Source of the DNA: a virus
Virus record (IMG/VR): IMGVR_UViG_3300033233_000010
Location: 57,784-121,783 of that record
Reading direction: 5' to 3' (one strand)
DNA: 64,000 nt
A model generated the notes under the pieces. The model did not search any database. It had not been told where the DNA came from and worked only from the letters and a program-made list of their open reading frames with translations. The position numbers were made by a program, and so were the translations under genes. This document shows, one piece after another, positions 33,360 to 40,649 of the stretch (the stretch's first letter is position 1; each line of letters starts with the position of its first letter).

Positions 33360-34082
33360 TCAGACGTTGGCGATCGAGCAGGGGGCCGTTTTGACCCACT
33401 GAATGTCTTGCTCGATGCAGATGAAGCGGCGACCGCAGTCGCGCGCGGCCTTGGCGGTCGGGCAGTCACCGGCGAACGGGTCGACGATGAGGTCTCCCGG
33501 GTTCGTGAGGATCTCGAAGATTTCGCGGAAGAGCGCGGGCGGTTTCGCAGCGGGATGACGCTTGACGCCCTTCTTCGTGCGCACGACCGGGTAGTGGAAG
33601 ACCCCGTTCTCGGAGCCCTTGCCAAAGCGCCGGTTGAAAACCCACTTCCCGCGCTTGCCCGGAGCCTTCTTGACGGCCCAGAGCGCGTCCTCGTGCGCCT
33701 GCGTGAACGAGCGCTCCTTGTTGCGGGGCATCGGGTTCGTCTTGATCCACATGAGCTTCCGCTTCACGTCGAAGCCGAGGGCGGTGAGCGCCTCCGCGAC
33801 GAGACCGAGCTTTTTCCAGTCGTTCCACACGACGATGCTTCCACCGGGCACGAGAAGGTCGGCGGCTGGGGGAAGCCACCCGACCTGGTCGAAGTTCTTG
33901 TCCCAGTCGAAGTCGATCCCGGTGCGTCCCATGGTCGTGAGGTTGTTCGGTCGCGACACCTCGTAGGGTGGGTCGCCCATGACGAGTCGGACGCTCTCCG
34001 GCTCGATCAGTGGGAACACGTCGAAGCAGTCCTCGACGTAGAGCTTGTCGCGGGCAAGCGTCGGGACGGCGGCGATCGTCAC
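33360..34082 (-). CDS. DNA adenine/cytosine-N4 methyltransferase (beta-type)
   Basis: A 240-residue protein. The GTG start (34082) overlaps the upstream stop as GTGA. RLVMGDPPYEVSRPNNL is motif IV (DPPY) and DLIVDPFAGDCPTAKAARDC motif I (FxGxG-like), with FICIEQD the SAM-binding acidic end. Motif IV before motif I is the beta-class order. It probably protects phage DNA from host restriction; no cognate nuclease is next to it. Confidence 0.8.
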   Translation of the reverse strand: MTIAAVPTLARDKLYVEDCFDVFPLIEPESVRLVMGDPPYEVSRPNNLTTMGRTGIDFDWDKNFDQVGWLPPAADLLVPGGSIVVWNDWKKLGLVAEALTALGFDVKRKLMWIKTNPMPRNKERSFTQAHEDALWAVKKAPGKRGKWVFNRRFGKGSENGVFHYPVVRTKKGVKRHPAAKPPALFREIFEILTNPGDLIVDPFAGDCPTAKAARDCGRRFICIEQDIQWVKTAPCSIANV

Positions 34083-34663
34083 TTGGCGTCTCCCTGTTTG
34101 GGCTCGAATCTGGTGCCACACGTCGAGCAGCGACGCTCGCGTCCGTCGGAGACGAAGGTGCGCGGCAGCTCGCGCTCGACGCCGCCGGCCCAACACACCG
34201 GGCACAACATGAGCCTCTTGAGGCGGTCGATCTCGGCCTTGAGCCGGTCCACCTCGGACGGCGCCGGGTCGGCGAGCGGGACCTCCTCCACCACGATCGG
34301 CGGCGGTTCCGTCGCAGGCGAGTCGGGCGGCGTCGGATTCAACTCCCAAACCACCTCGCCGCGGTTCCTCCGATTGTCGCGCTCGTGCCCGCTCTGCCGT
34401 ATCACGCCGTCGCGAGCAAGCTCCGTAAAGCGAGTTCGCGCGGACGACTCTCCGTGGCCGGTCGCCGCGATGAACTCGTCGCCGATCACTCCCCCAGTAA
34501 CGGCGCCGCTCGGGCCTACTACCGCGGGGCCAGCCGCCCGGATCATCGCCTCCACTTGCGCTCGAATGGCGGCTACGTGTGGAAGAATCGCAGCCGCGGC
34601 GGCAACCTCGGTCGCGGGTCCGTGGGCGTGGTGCATCAAGCGCAGCTCGTCGTCGGCGCTCAT
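34079..34663 (-). CDS. Winged-helix protein with C-terminal zinc ribbon
   Basis: A 194-residue protein. The ATG at 34663 overlaps the previous stop as ATGA. Residues about 55-115 (FIAATGHGESSARTRFTELA, DGVIRQSGHERDN) are winged-helix-like. A Pro/Glu-rich linker, a short helix (EVDRLKAEIDRLKRLM) and a CPVCWAGGV...CSTCGTRFE zinc ribbon follow. It is likely a DNA-binding regulator. It resembles its upstream neighbour in domain content, so duplication is possible. Confidence 0.6.
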   Translation of the reverse strand: MSADDELRLMHHAHGPATEVAAAAAILPHVAAIRAQVEAMIRAAGPAVVGPSGAVTGGVIGDEFIAATGHGESSARTRFTELARDGVIRQSGHERDNRRNRGEVVWELNPTPPDSPATEPPPIVVEEVPLADPAPSEVDRLKAEIDRLKRLMLCPVCWAGGVERELPRTFVSDGRERRCSTCGTRFEPKQGDAK

Positions 34664-35109
34664 GTCGACACCCGGTAGACGCGGGCCTGCTTGCCCGTGC
34701 GGGTGGGTCGCCGCTTCCCGGTGTTGACGATGCGCTCCTCCTTCTGGAGATCCGTGAAGCGAGCGGAGCACGTCTGGTGCGCCATGTCGAGAGCGACCTC
34801 GGCCTCGTCGCACGTCGACTCGGCGTGGGGCTGCTTCTTCATGTAGTCGATGATCTTCTGGCGGTCCATCGCCCGCTTCGATGCGGACGTGGTCGCGAAC
34901 GCCTCGACGGACGTGTCGGCGCCGCCGTGGTAGGAGAGGCACGGGTCGCGCTCGGTGCTCGGCGGCGTGATGGAGAACTCCGGCGTCCCGGGCGACGTGG
35001 TTGCCCCACAGGAGCACTTCAACACGCCCTTCTTCTTGACGGCTTCGTCCCACTTCGTCTCGGGGATCGCCTTGCCGCAGCTCGCGCACGCCCTCGTCAT
35101 GGTCGTCAT
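34660..35109 (-). CDS. Zinc-ribbon plus winged-helix protein
   Basis: A 149-residue protein. CASCGKAIPETKWDEAVKKK and CSCGATT form a zinc site at the N-terminus. A winged-helix domain (IIDYMKKQPHAESTCDEAEV, SARFTDLQKEERIVNTGKRR) follows, as in many phage proteins of unknown role. The ATG overlaps the stop of the MazG-like gene as ATGA. Probable nucleic-acid binder. Confidence 0.6.
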   Translation of the reverse strand: MTTMTRACASCGKAIPETKWDEAVKKKGVLKCSCGATTSPGTPEFSITPPSTERDPCLSYHGGADTSVEAFATTSASKRAMDRQKIIDYMKKQPHAESTCDEAEVALDMAHQTCSARFTDLQKEERIVNTGKRRPTRTGKQARVYRVST

Positions 35110-35438
35110 GGTGTCTCCGTCCCGATGAGAAAGATGCCCTTCTTGAAGCCGCCCTTCGCCCGGCGCTTCGCCGTGGCAACCTTCCTCACACCAGCCATGC
35201 CGGCCCCGCAGCGCAGCGCCAGCTCGTTGAGCACCTCGTAGACATCGGCCAGCTCTTCGAGCTGATGCCGGTTTCCGTTGGCGTTGCGGACCTCAATCGC
35301 CTCCTCGACGAGCTTCTCGCGCAGCGCCAGTTTCACCCGAAGCGGCGAGAGGACCGCGGTGATCGGCCTTTGGCCGGCGCGCATGATGCGCTCGGGGATC
35401 TTGTCTCGAACGAGCTTGTTGAAGATCGCGCGGATCAC
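35106..35438 (-). CDS. MazG-like/phosphoribosyl-ATP pyrophosphohydrolase-like protein
   Basis: A 110-residue protein. FNKLVRDKIPERIMRAGQRP, LALREKLVEEAIEVRNANG and LEELADVYEVLNELALR match all-alpha NTP pyrophosphatases (EExxE and ELAD motifs). It probably hydrolyses non-canonical or alarmone nucleotides to favour phage DNA synthesis. It is coupled to both neighbours by short overlaps. Confidence 0.75.
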   Translation of the reverse strand: MIRAIFNKLVRDKIPERIMRAGQRPITAVLSPLRVKLALREKLVEEAIEVRNANGNRHQLEELADVYEVLNELALRCGAGMAGVRKVATAKRRAKGGFKKGIFLIGTETP

Positions 35439-35854
35439 GCCACACCCTTGGCCCGAGCGGCGTTGGCGCGGATCTCCGAGATAGAGCGCATGAGCGCTTC
35501 TGGGATAACCTCAGCGCCCCAGAGGTTGTGCAGGTCGAAGATCGGTCGAAGCTCGACCACGCGCGTCGCCGGATACGGGCCACACGCGCTGCACACGAGG
35601 CTGACCACGATGCGACTCCCGTCGACGATACTCGCCAGCTGCGCGACGGCGTCGAGGTTTGGGTTGGCCGGCGGCTCGCCGAACGTAATGGTCATGTCGC
35701 GCTCGCAGCCGCAGCGCACGCACGTAAGCGGAACAGACTCCTTCGGCTCAAGGAGCGTCGCCTTCAGCTCGGCGAGCGTCTTGTAGTGCCTGAACGGGAG
35801 CTTGCTCGCCGGCTCCTTGCCTGTTCCGTCGCAGTGCTTGCACGTATCGCTCAC
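35435..35854 (-). CDS. Hypothetical zinc-binding protein
   Basis: A 139-residue protein with a GTG start behind AAGGAG. CKHCDGTGK, CVRCGCERD and CSACGP are zinc-knuckle-like cysteine pairs. The rest has no recognised domain. It lies 29 bp after the polymerase and is coupled to the MazG-like gene. Confidence 0.5.
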   Translation of the reverse strand: MSDTCKHCDGTGKEPASKLPFRHYKTLAELKATLLEPKESVPLTCVRCGCERDMTITFGEPPANPNLDAVAQLASIVDGSRIVVSLVCSACGPYPATRVVELRPIFDLHNLWGAEVIPEALMRSISEIRANAARAKGVA

Positions 35855-35883
35855 GCCGCCTTAACTCCTTTGAGCCACTAGAC

Positions 35884-38199
35884 TTAGTGTACGTCGTCCC
35901 ACGTACGCCCAAACTTCGTCGAAGCATCGAGCGGGACTCGCAGCGTGGCCGCGCTCTTCATGTGCCGGTCGACCATCTCTTTGACTTCGGACCTGAGCAC
36001 GGCGGGGCATTCTCCCAACAGCTCGTCGTGGACCTGAACGAGAATGCGGACCTTTCGCCAGAGACGCGCCTCGGCAGAACCGACTTTGGCCGCACGCCGG
36101 TTGCGGTCCTCGATGATGCGGGTCATCGCGACTTTGATGATGTCCTGAGCGGTGCCGCAAACCTGGAAGTGAATCCCTTCGGAGACGGCCTTGAACTCGC
36201 TGAGCGACCTCTCTTGCGAGAGCCGGCGTCGACGCCCGGTGAGTGTCTGAGCGATCCACCCGTTGCTCCGCAGGACGCGCTCGGTGAGCGCATGGAATGG
36301 CTTGATGGACTCGTAGTTCGAGAACCACGCGTCGATGACCTGGGCCGCGTATTCGACGCGCGGCTCGCCGTTCTCATCGTAGAGATCGGCGTACTGACAG
36401 AAGCGGTCGGGACCGATGCGATAGCACACGCCGAAGTTGAGATTTTTGCTCAAAGGGTCGCGCTCAACCCTCACGTCCTCAGCCGTGCGTTGGTGCAGGT
36501 CGACGTGACGGCAACGCTTCTGGTGCTTAACCTTCTTGCCGCCGCATCGCGGGCACTGTTTGCCGTCCTCGGGAACAGCGGGAAGGTAGATGGACGCGGT
36601 TCGGTCCTTGGTCTTGTCCTTCTTGTCGCAGTCGTCGCAGACCCAGTGCTGATAGCGGAGACACGGACCGCCGCTCTCCGCGTGACAGCCGCCGACTGAG
36701 GAGTAGACCTCGGTCATATTCTTGTCGCCGGAGAGATGACAGATGACCCTCAACTCTACCTGGGAATAGTCCACGCCCCATAGCAGGAGCAGTTCGTCCT
36801 CGCGGACTTTTCGTTCGGTCGCGTCCTGAATGAGCTTGATCAGCTCCGGCTCGTCCGGCTGGTGCGTGCAGAACGCCTTGCGGATCAGGTTGCGATCTCT
36901 GGGCTGGTTCTGAAAGTTAAAAGGGTCCGAACTGCTGAGTCTCGCGACCACGGTGGAGGTTTGGTTAAAATGGGAGTGGACGCGCCCGTCGTGTGCCCCT
37001 TGCGCGAGCTTGCCGATCGTAACGGCGAAGTTGGTCCGCACGGTGTCGAGCGACCGCCAGTCGAGGATGTCGGCGACGAGGCTGTGCTGGATGATCTTCC
37101 CCGCCTCGTCCTTCACCTCGCCCGCGCGCCGGAGGTGGTTGATCTCCTTCGAGCCGGTCGAGTACTGTCCAGACTTCCCCTGCTTGATCGCCTTCGTCGA
37201 GAGCCCGAGGCCGCCCTGCTCCGGCGCACCGAAGAGAAGTTCCGAAACCTTCACCGACGACTTCGGGTTGAGGGTGTAACCCACTCGCTTCTCGATGCGA
37301 GCGAGGATCTCGTCTTTCTCGTTGGCGAGGTTCTCAGCGACCTGCCGGAGCCACCGCCAGTCGATGAGGACTCCCGCGCACTCCATCTCACCGAGGATGC
37401 GACATATCTTCATGTCGATCCCCCAGAAGATCCGCTCAAGCTCGCCGCCGGGCGTCTCGGCGCGGAGCCTGTCCATGCTGTGCTCGTAGAGCTTCCAGGT
37501 CCAGTACACGTCCTCCATGGCGTAGATGCCGAGCGGTTGCACCGAGTCGGCCATGAACGGAAGAACCTGCTGACGCTTGAGGCGCGCGGCGTCCTCGTAC
37601 GTCACCATCTCGTGCCCGAAGATGGCCTTCACGCGCTGCTTGAGCCCGTAAGCGTAGTGGTTTTCGTCGCAGAGGAAGTCGGCCAGCATCGAGTCGGCGA
37701 GCTTCATGTTCATCGAGATGCCGCGCTCGCACCCCGATGAGAAGTTGAGGAAGCCAACGTCGAACTTGACGTGGTGCCCGACTCCGATGATGTCGGGATA
37801 TTTCTCGAAGGTCGGGCGGAGGGCCTCCATGATCTCGCGCTGGTTGAGCGCGGGCCGGAGGTTCTGGATCACCGGCTGCTGGCGATGCAGTTCCCAGACC
37901 CTCTTGTCGTCCGGGTCACCGGTGCGCTCGTACTTGATGCGAGCGTGCTGTTCTTCTGGCGACTCGTCCGGCTGGACGTACTGGAGCATGGTGTCTTCGA
38001 CGAACGGATACCAGGCCCGGAGCGGAGCGCTCCTCTCGCCGTCCGGCACGTAGAACGAGATTCCCTCGATCTTGTCTACAAGCGGGTCGAGTCCCGTAGT
38101 CTCAAGGTCGAAGACGAAGGTACCGCGGGCGAGGATGCGATCGAGAAGCTCCCCGGTGGGGACGTTTCCGATGTCGATCTCTTCGAGCATCCTAGCCAC
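35884..38199 (-). CDS. polA: Family-A DNA polymerase with zinc-rich insertion
   Basis: A 771-residue replicative polymerase. TFVFDLETTGLDP (about 30), HHVKFDVGFLN and YAMEDVYWTWKL carry the exonuclease acidic residues. Motif A is WGVDYSQVELRVICHLSGD (about 475), motif B RDPLSKNLNFGVCYRIGP (about 590) and motif C VQVHDELLGE (about 725). Between motif A and the DLHQRTAED helix lies an extra segment of about 65 residues (about 500-565) with CDDC, CPRCGG and other Cys/His, probably a zinc-binding finger not usual in the family. The start is GTG (38199); an ATG nine bases later is the alternative. Confidence 0.9.
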   Translation of the reverse strand: MARMLEEIDIGNVPTGELLDRILARGTFVFDLETTGLDPLVDKIEGISFYVPDGERSAPLRAWYPFVEDTMLQYVQPDESPEEQHARIKYERTGDPDDKRVWELHRQQPVIQNLRPALNQREIMEALRPTFEKYPDIIGVGHHVKFDVGFLNFSSGCERGISMNMKLADSMLADFLCDENHYAYGLKQRVKAIFGHEMVTYEDAARLKRQQVLPFMADSVQPLGIYAMEDVYWTWKLYEHSMDRLRAETPGGELERIFWGIDMKICRILGEMECAGVLIDWRWLRQVAENLANEKDEILARIEKRVGYTLNPKSSVKVSELLFGAPEQGGLGLSTKAIKQGKSGQYSTGSKEINHLRRAGEVKDEAGKIIQHSLVADILDWRSLDTVRTNFAVTIGKLAQGAHDGRVHSHFNQTSTVVARLSSSDPFNFQNQPRDRNLIRKAFCTHQPDEPELIKLIQDATERKVREDELLLLWGVDYSQVELRVICHLSGDKNMTEVYSSVGGCHAESGGPCLRYQHWVCDDCDKKDKTKDRTASIYLPAVPEDGKQCPRCGGKKVKHQKRCRHVDLHQRTAEDVRVERDPLSKNLNFGVCYRIGPDRFCQYADLYDENGEPRVEYAAQVIDAWFSNYESIKPFHALTERVLRSNGWIAQTLTGRRRRLSQERSLSEFKAVSEGIHFQVCGTAQDIIKVAMTRIIEDRNRRAAKVGSAEARLWRKVRILVQVHDELLGECPAVLRSEVKEMVDRHMKSAATLRVPLDASTKFGRTWDDVH

Positions 38200-38782
38200 G
38201 GTGAACCTCTACCGGCGGGAGCCACCGCAGCTCGGTTGTCTTGGCGGAAACGGCACCCCACACGATCCAGGCGTAGTCGCACGAGTCGATGTTGTCGCCG
38301 CCGAACTTGGGTCGCTGTGAGAGGACGAGCACGTAGGCGGGCTTGTGCTTCTGGAAGAAGTCGAAGCGCTTCACGCCTGCCACGAATGGAAGCCGGAGAA
38401 GGAAGGCCGCCTTGCCGCCCTCCGTCAGCAAGCCCAACGCCCGCTCGATGAACTGCTGCGCCAGCGAAAACGGCGGATTCGCCACCACGAGCGCGAACCG
38501 GCGCGTCAGCTGGGCGACGAGAAAGTCGGCGATCACCACCTCGTCGCAGACCACACGCAGCTCGGGCTCGAACTGCGGCTGGATCTCGACACCGGTAACG
38601 TGGAGGCCGGGATAGTTCGCTCGAAGGTAACGGGCGATCGCGCCCTTTCCGGCAGAAGGTTCGAGCACGGCGCGCGGACCATCGAGGCGCACAACCGAGA
38701 AGAGGCTGTCAAGCGCGCGAGGGGGCGTCTCGTAGAAGTCGAGATGCACGCCCTTTCGATCTTTGACCTTCGTGCTGCTCAT
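38192..38782 (-). CDS. N6-adenine DNA methyltransferase (NPPF)
   Basis: A 196-residue protein. AVLEPSAGKGAIARYLRANY is motif I, VTGVEIQPQ the acidic end of strand 2 and FALVVANPPFSLAQQFIERA motif IV. The gamma-like order and NPPF are typical of DNA adenine methyltransferases. KFGGDNIDSCDYAWIVWG closes the fold. It overlaps the polymerase start by 8 bp, so it is co-expressed with replication. Likely protects phage DNA. Confidence 0.8.
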   Translation of the reverse strand: MSSTKVKDRKGVHLDFYETPPRALDSLFSVVRLDGPRAVLEPSAGKGAIARYLRANYPGLHVTGVEIQPQFEPELRVVCDEVVIADFLVAQLTRRFALVVANPPFSLAQQFIERALGLLTEGGKAAFLLRLPFVAGVKRFDFFQKHKPAYVLVLSQRPKFGGDNIDSCDYAWIVWGAVSAKTTELRWLPPVEVHRG

Positions 38783-38792
38783 CGGAACACCC

Positions 38793-39383
38793 TCAGAGCT
38801 TCTGGAAGAGGAACACGCCCCGGACGCGGTGGTTCGTGGACCGAATGAGCGTGATCGCTCCCATGAAGGCTACTTCGTCCTTGCGATACATCGGAAGGAC
38901 CATGTCCATCCACACAAGGAAGCCGCCTACGTCGACTCGAACGAGTGCCTCGGACACGACCTTGTTCCGGTTGATGAGGCACGTCCCGTAATTGGCCGCG
39001 TCCTCCTCGGTGTAGGGCGGGTCGGCGTAGATGATGTCGAAGAACTTGCCGGGGAAGTAGGACGCGAAGTCGTTGGCGTCGCCGCGCACGTCGCAGTCGA
39101 TGTCCTCCCGGCGGTCGAAGCGAGTGTAGTTGCCCTTCGGCAGCGAGCCGGAGAACAGGTGGCACACGCGCTCGGCGTCGGGGAAGACCGCCGTGATGCG
39201 CTCCAGGTAGTTCGGCGGGTACGCGCCCCAGTAGTCGGTCTTGGAGCGGTAGTCGTTTCCCAAGATCCACGTCGCGTAGAGACGGTCATCGGCAGCGACA
39301 TAGGGAACCGAGGCGGGATACTTCTTCCCCACCGCGCTCGTCGCGTAGAGATCGCGTCGCTCTTTCATCGAGTAGGGCTTCAT
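38793..39383 (-). CDS. DNA methyltransferase-like protein (DPPY)
   Basis: A 196-residue protein. The ATG at 39383 overlaps the previous stop as ATGA. AERVCHLFSGSLPKGNYTRF is a shortened, changed motif I (FSG), and FFDIIYADPPYTEEDAANYG motif IV. VGGFLVWMDMVLPMYRKDEV continues the fold. It looks like a Dam-type adenine methyltransferase. It is the third clear DNA methyltransferase of the window. Confidence 0.7.
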   Translation of the reverse strand: MKPYSMKERRDLYATSAVGKKYPASVPYVAADDRLYATWILGNDYRSKTDYWGAYPPNYLERITAVFPDAERVCHLFSGSLPKGNYTRFDRREDIDCDVRGDANDFASYFPGKFFDIIYADPPYTEEDAANYGTCLINRNKVVSEALVRVDVGGFLVWMDMVLPMYRKDEVAFMGAITLIRSTNHRVRGVFLFQKL

Positions 39384-39610
39384 TGGAAGGTCACGCCTCT
39401 CGACGACGGGACGGGGTCGCACTTCGGGCAGTAGGGAATGGCGACCGTCTCGGTCTCGCCGCTACCAGCGCACGGTCCGGGGCCGTTCTCGTACCAGATG
39501 GAGCGCGTCTGCGGGATGGCGTGGATGTCGCCGCCACAGCGCTTGCAGGAGCAACCACCGTCGGGCAGAACGTTGAACCTGGACGGATCGGGATTGATGT
39601 ACTCGGGCAT
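39380..39610 (-). CDS. Small zinc-knuckle protein
   Basis: A 76-residue protein. The ATG at 39610 was chosen. CSCKRCGGDIHAIPQTRSIW and YCPKCDPVPSS give two cysteine pairs likely to bind zinc. No family recognised. It is coupled to the methyltransferase gene by ATGA. Confidence 0.5.
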   Translation of the reverse strand: MPEYINPDPSRFNVLPDGGCSCKRCGGDIHAIPQTRSIWYENGPGPCAGSGETETVAIPYCPKCDPVPSSRGVTFQ

Positions 39611-39640
39611 AGGCCACCGACGAAGTCGTGGAGGGCAGCA

Positions 39641-39678
39641 GCATCGCCCGACGGGCATGGAAGACCGTCGGGCGATGC
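39641..39678. repeat. Perfect 14-bp inverted repeat
   Basis: GCATCGCCCGACGG and its exact complement (39665-39678) form a long stem with a 10-base loop. It lies in the 108-bp gap between the possible ssDNA-binding gene and the next gene. There is no U-run after it in either direction, so it is not a usual terminator. It may be a message-processing site, an operator or a replication-related hairpin. Confidence 0.5.
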
Positions 39679-39718
39679 CACAGAAAGAAAGAAGACGGAG
39701 ACGGCCTAGAGGTCGATC

Positions 39719-40570
39719 TCAGAAGTCGATCTCGGCGCCCTCGGCGTCGGCGACTTTCACGTCGACGCCCGCCGTGACGGCGGTCTTCATGTCGGCGGCG
39801 ATCTTCTCCAGCTCCTCGCGCGCCTTCGGCTTGAAGATCGTCGGGTAGTCGAACGGCTGGAGGAACTTCTCGACGGGGAGCCCGTAGTCGGCGGCGGCCT
39901 TCTCGAAGCGGTTGAGCATCGCCTCTTCCGTGAGCCGGTCCTGCGGGTCCCACTTGTTGCCGATGGCGGGCGTCTTCGGCGGGTTCGCCTTCTTGTCCGG
40001 CACGTCGTGGCGGTCGCGGGAGACGTGGAACAGGTGGCCGCGGAGCCCCTTGCCCATCTTCTCCAGCCCGAGGAACTGGTCCTTCTGGCGGTCGGTCACG
40101 AGCACGAGGACGCGCGTGTTCGTGTAGGTCTTCCCGGCCTTGGTGGTGGTCGTCCCGAGGTCGATCCCCGAGAGCGCCCAGTACCACGTCGGCTCGGTCG
40201 GGTGCCAGACGCCGTCCCTGTTGTTCTTCCCGAGCGCCTCGTTCATCGGGTCACCGCGCGCGTCATCCTTCCAGGTCGACACGAGCAGGTTGCCGAACTT
40301 GCCGTCGCGACCGGTGAAGCGGTGGATGTAGACGGCCCGTCTCGGCGTCGCCGGGGAGTGCATCGGATCGAGGAGCAGGATGGGGCGGTTGTCCTCGCCG
40401 CAGTCGACGCGGAAGTTGAAGATGCGGCGCTTGCCCTGCTTCCGCTCTCCCTCCTTCGTCTTGTAGACGATCGACTCCTCGAAGCCGAACTCGGGGAAAT
40501 TCCCCCGGGGTGCTCCGCCAGCGGCACGGACGGGGGGCGCTCCGGCGCCTGCGAACTCATCGGTAGACAT
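39719..40570 (-). CDS. Putative single-stranded DNA-binding protein
   Basis: A 283-residue protein. No family is clearly recognised. The beta-rich N-terminal 180 residues (RRIFNFRVDCGEDNRPILLL, TRVLVLVTDRQKDQFLGLEK) could be an OB-type fold. The C-terminal tail ends EGAEIDF, resembling the acidic-hydrophobic tails that bind partner proteins in SSB (DDIPF). Its place between the polymerase and the replication genes fits. The DnaB-like protein ends in a similar PTIDF. Named from context and tail only. Confidence 0.45.
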   Translation of the reverse strand: MSTDEFAGAGAPPVRAAGGAPRGNFPEFGFEESIVYKTKEGERKQGKRRIFNFRVDCGEDNRPILLLDPMHSPATPRRAVYIHRFTGRDGKFGNLLVSTWKDDARGDPMNEALGKNNRDGVWHPTEPTWYWALSGIDLGTTTTKAGKTYTNTRVLVLVTDRQKDQFLGLEKMGKGLRGHLFHVSRDRHDVPDKKANPPKTPAIGNKWDPQDRLTEEAMLNRFEKAAADYGLPVEKFLQPFDYPTIFKPKAREELEKIAADMKTAVTAGVDVKVADAEGAEIDF

Positions 40571-40626
40571 GACATTCTCCGTTTTTCACAGTTACGGTCT
40601 TCGCCACAATGGCCTGACCATCGGAC

Positions 40627-40649
40627 CTTCTACCACGACCTTTCGGCAG
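40627..40649 (-). promoter_or_regulatory. GGTAGAA-type promoter-like element
   Basis: On the minus strand CTGCCG and GGTAGAA lie 10 bp apart within a 23-bp block. Nineteen of 23 bases match the element at 56225-56247 and 15 match a third at 50175-50197. It begins immediately after the stop of the CobT-like gene and lies about 57 bp before the start of the putative ssDNA-binding gene. Confidence 0.5.

Noticed and set aside
39641-39678. Rho-independent terminator
   Set aside because: The stem is strong but no U-run follows on either strand.
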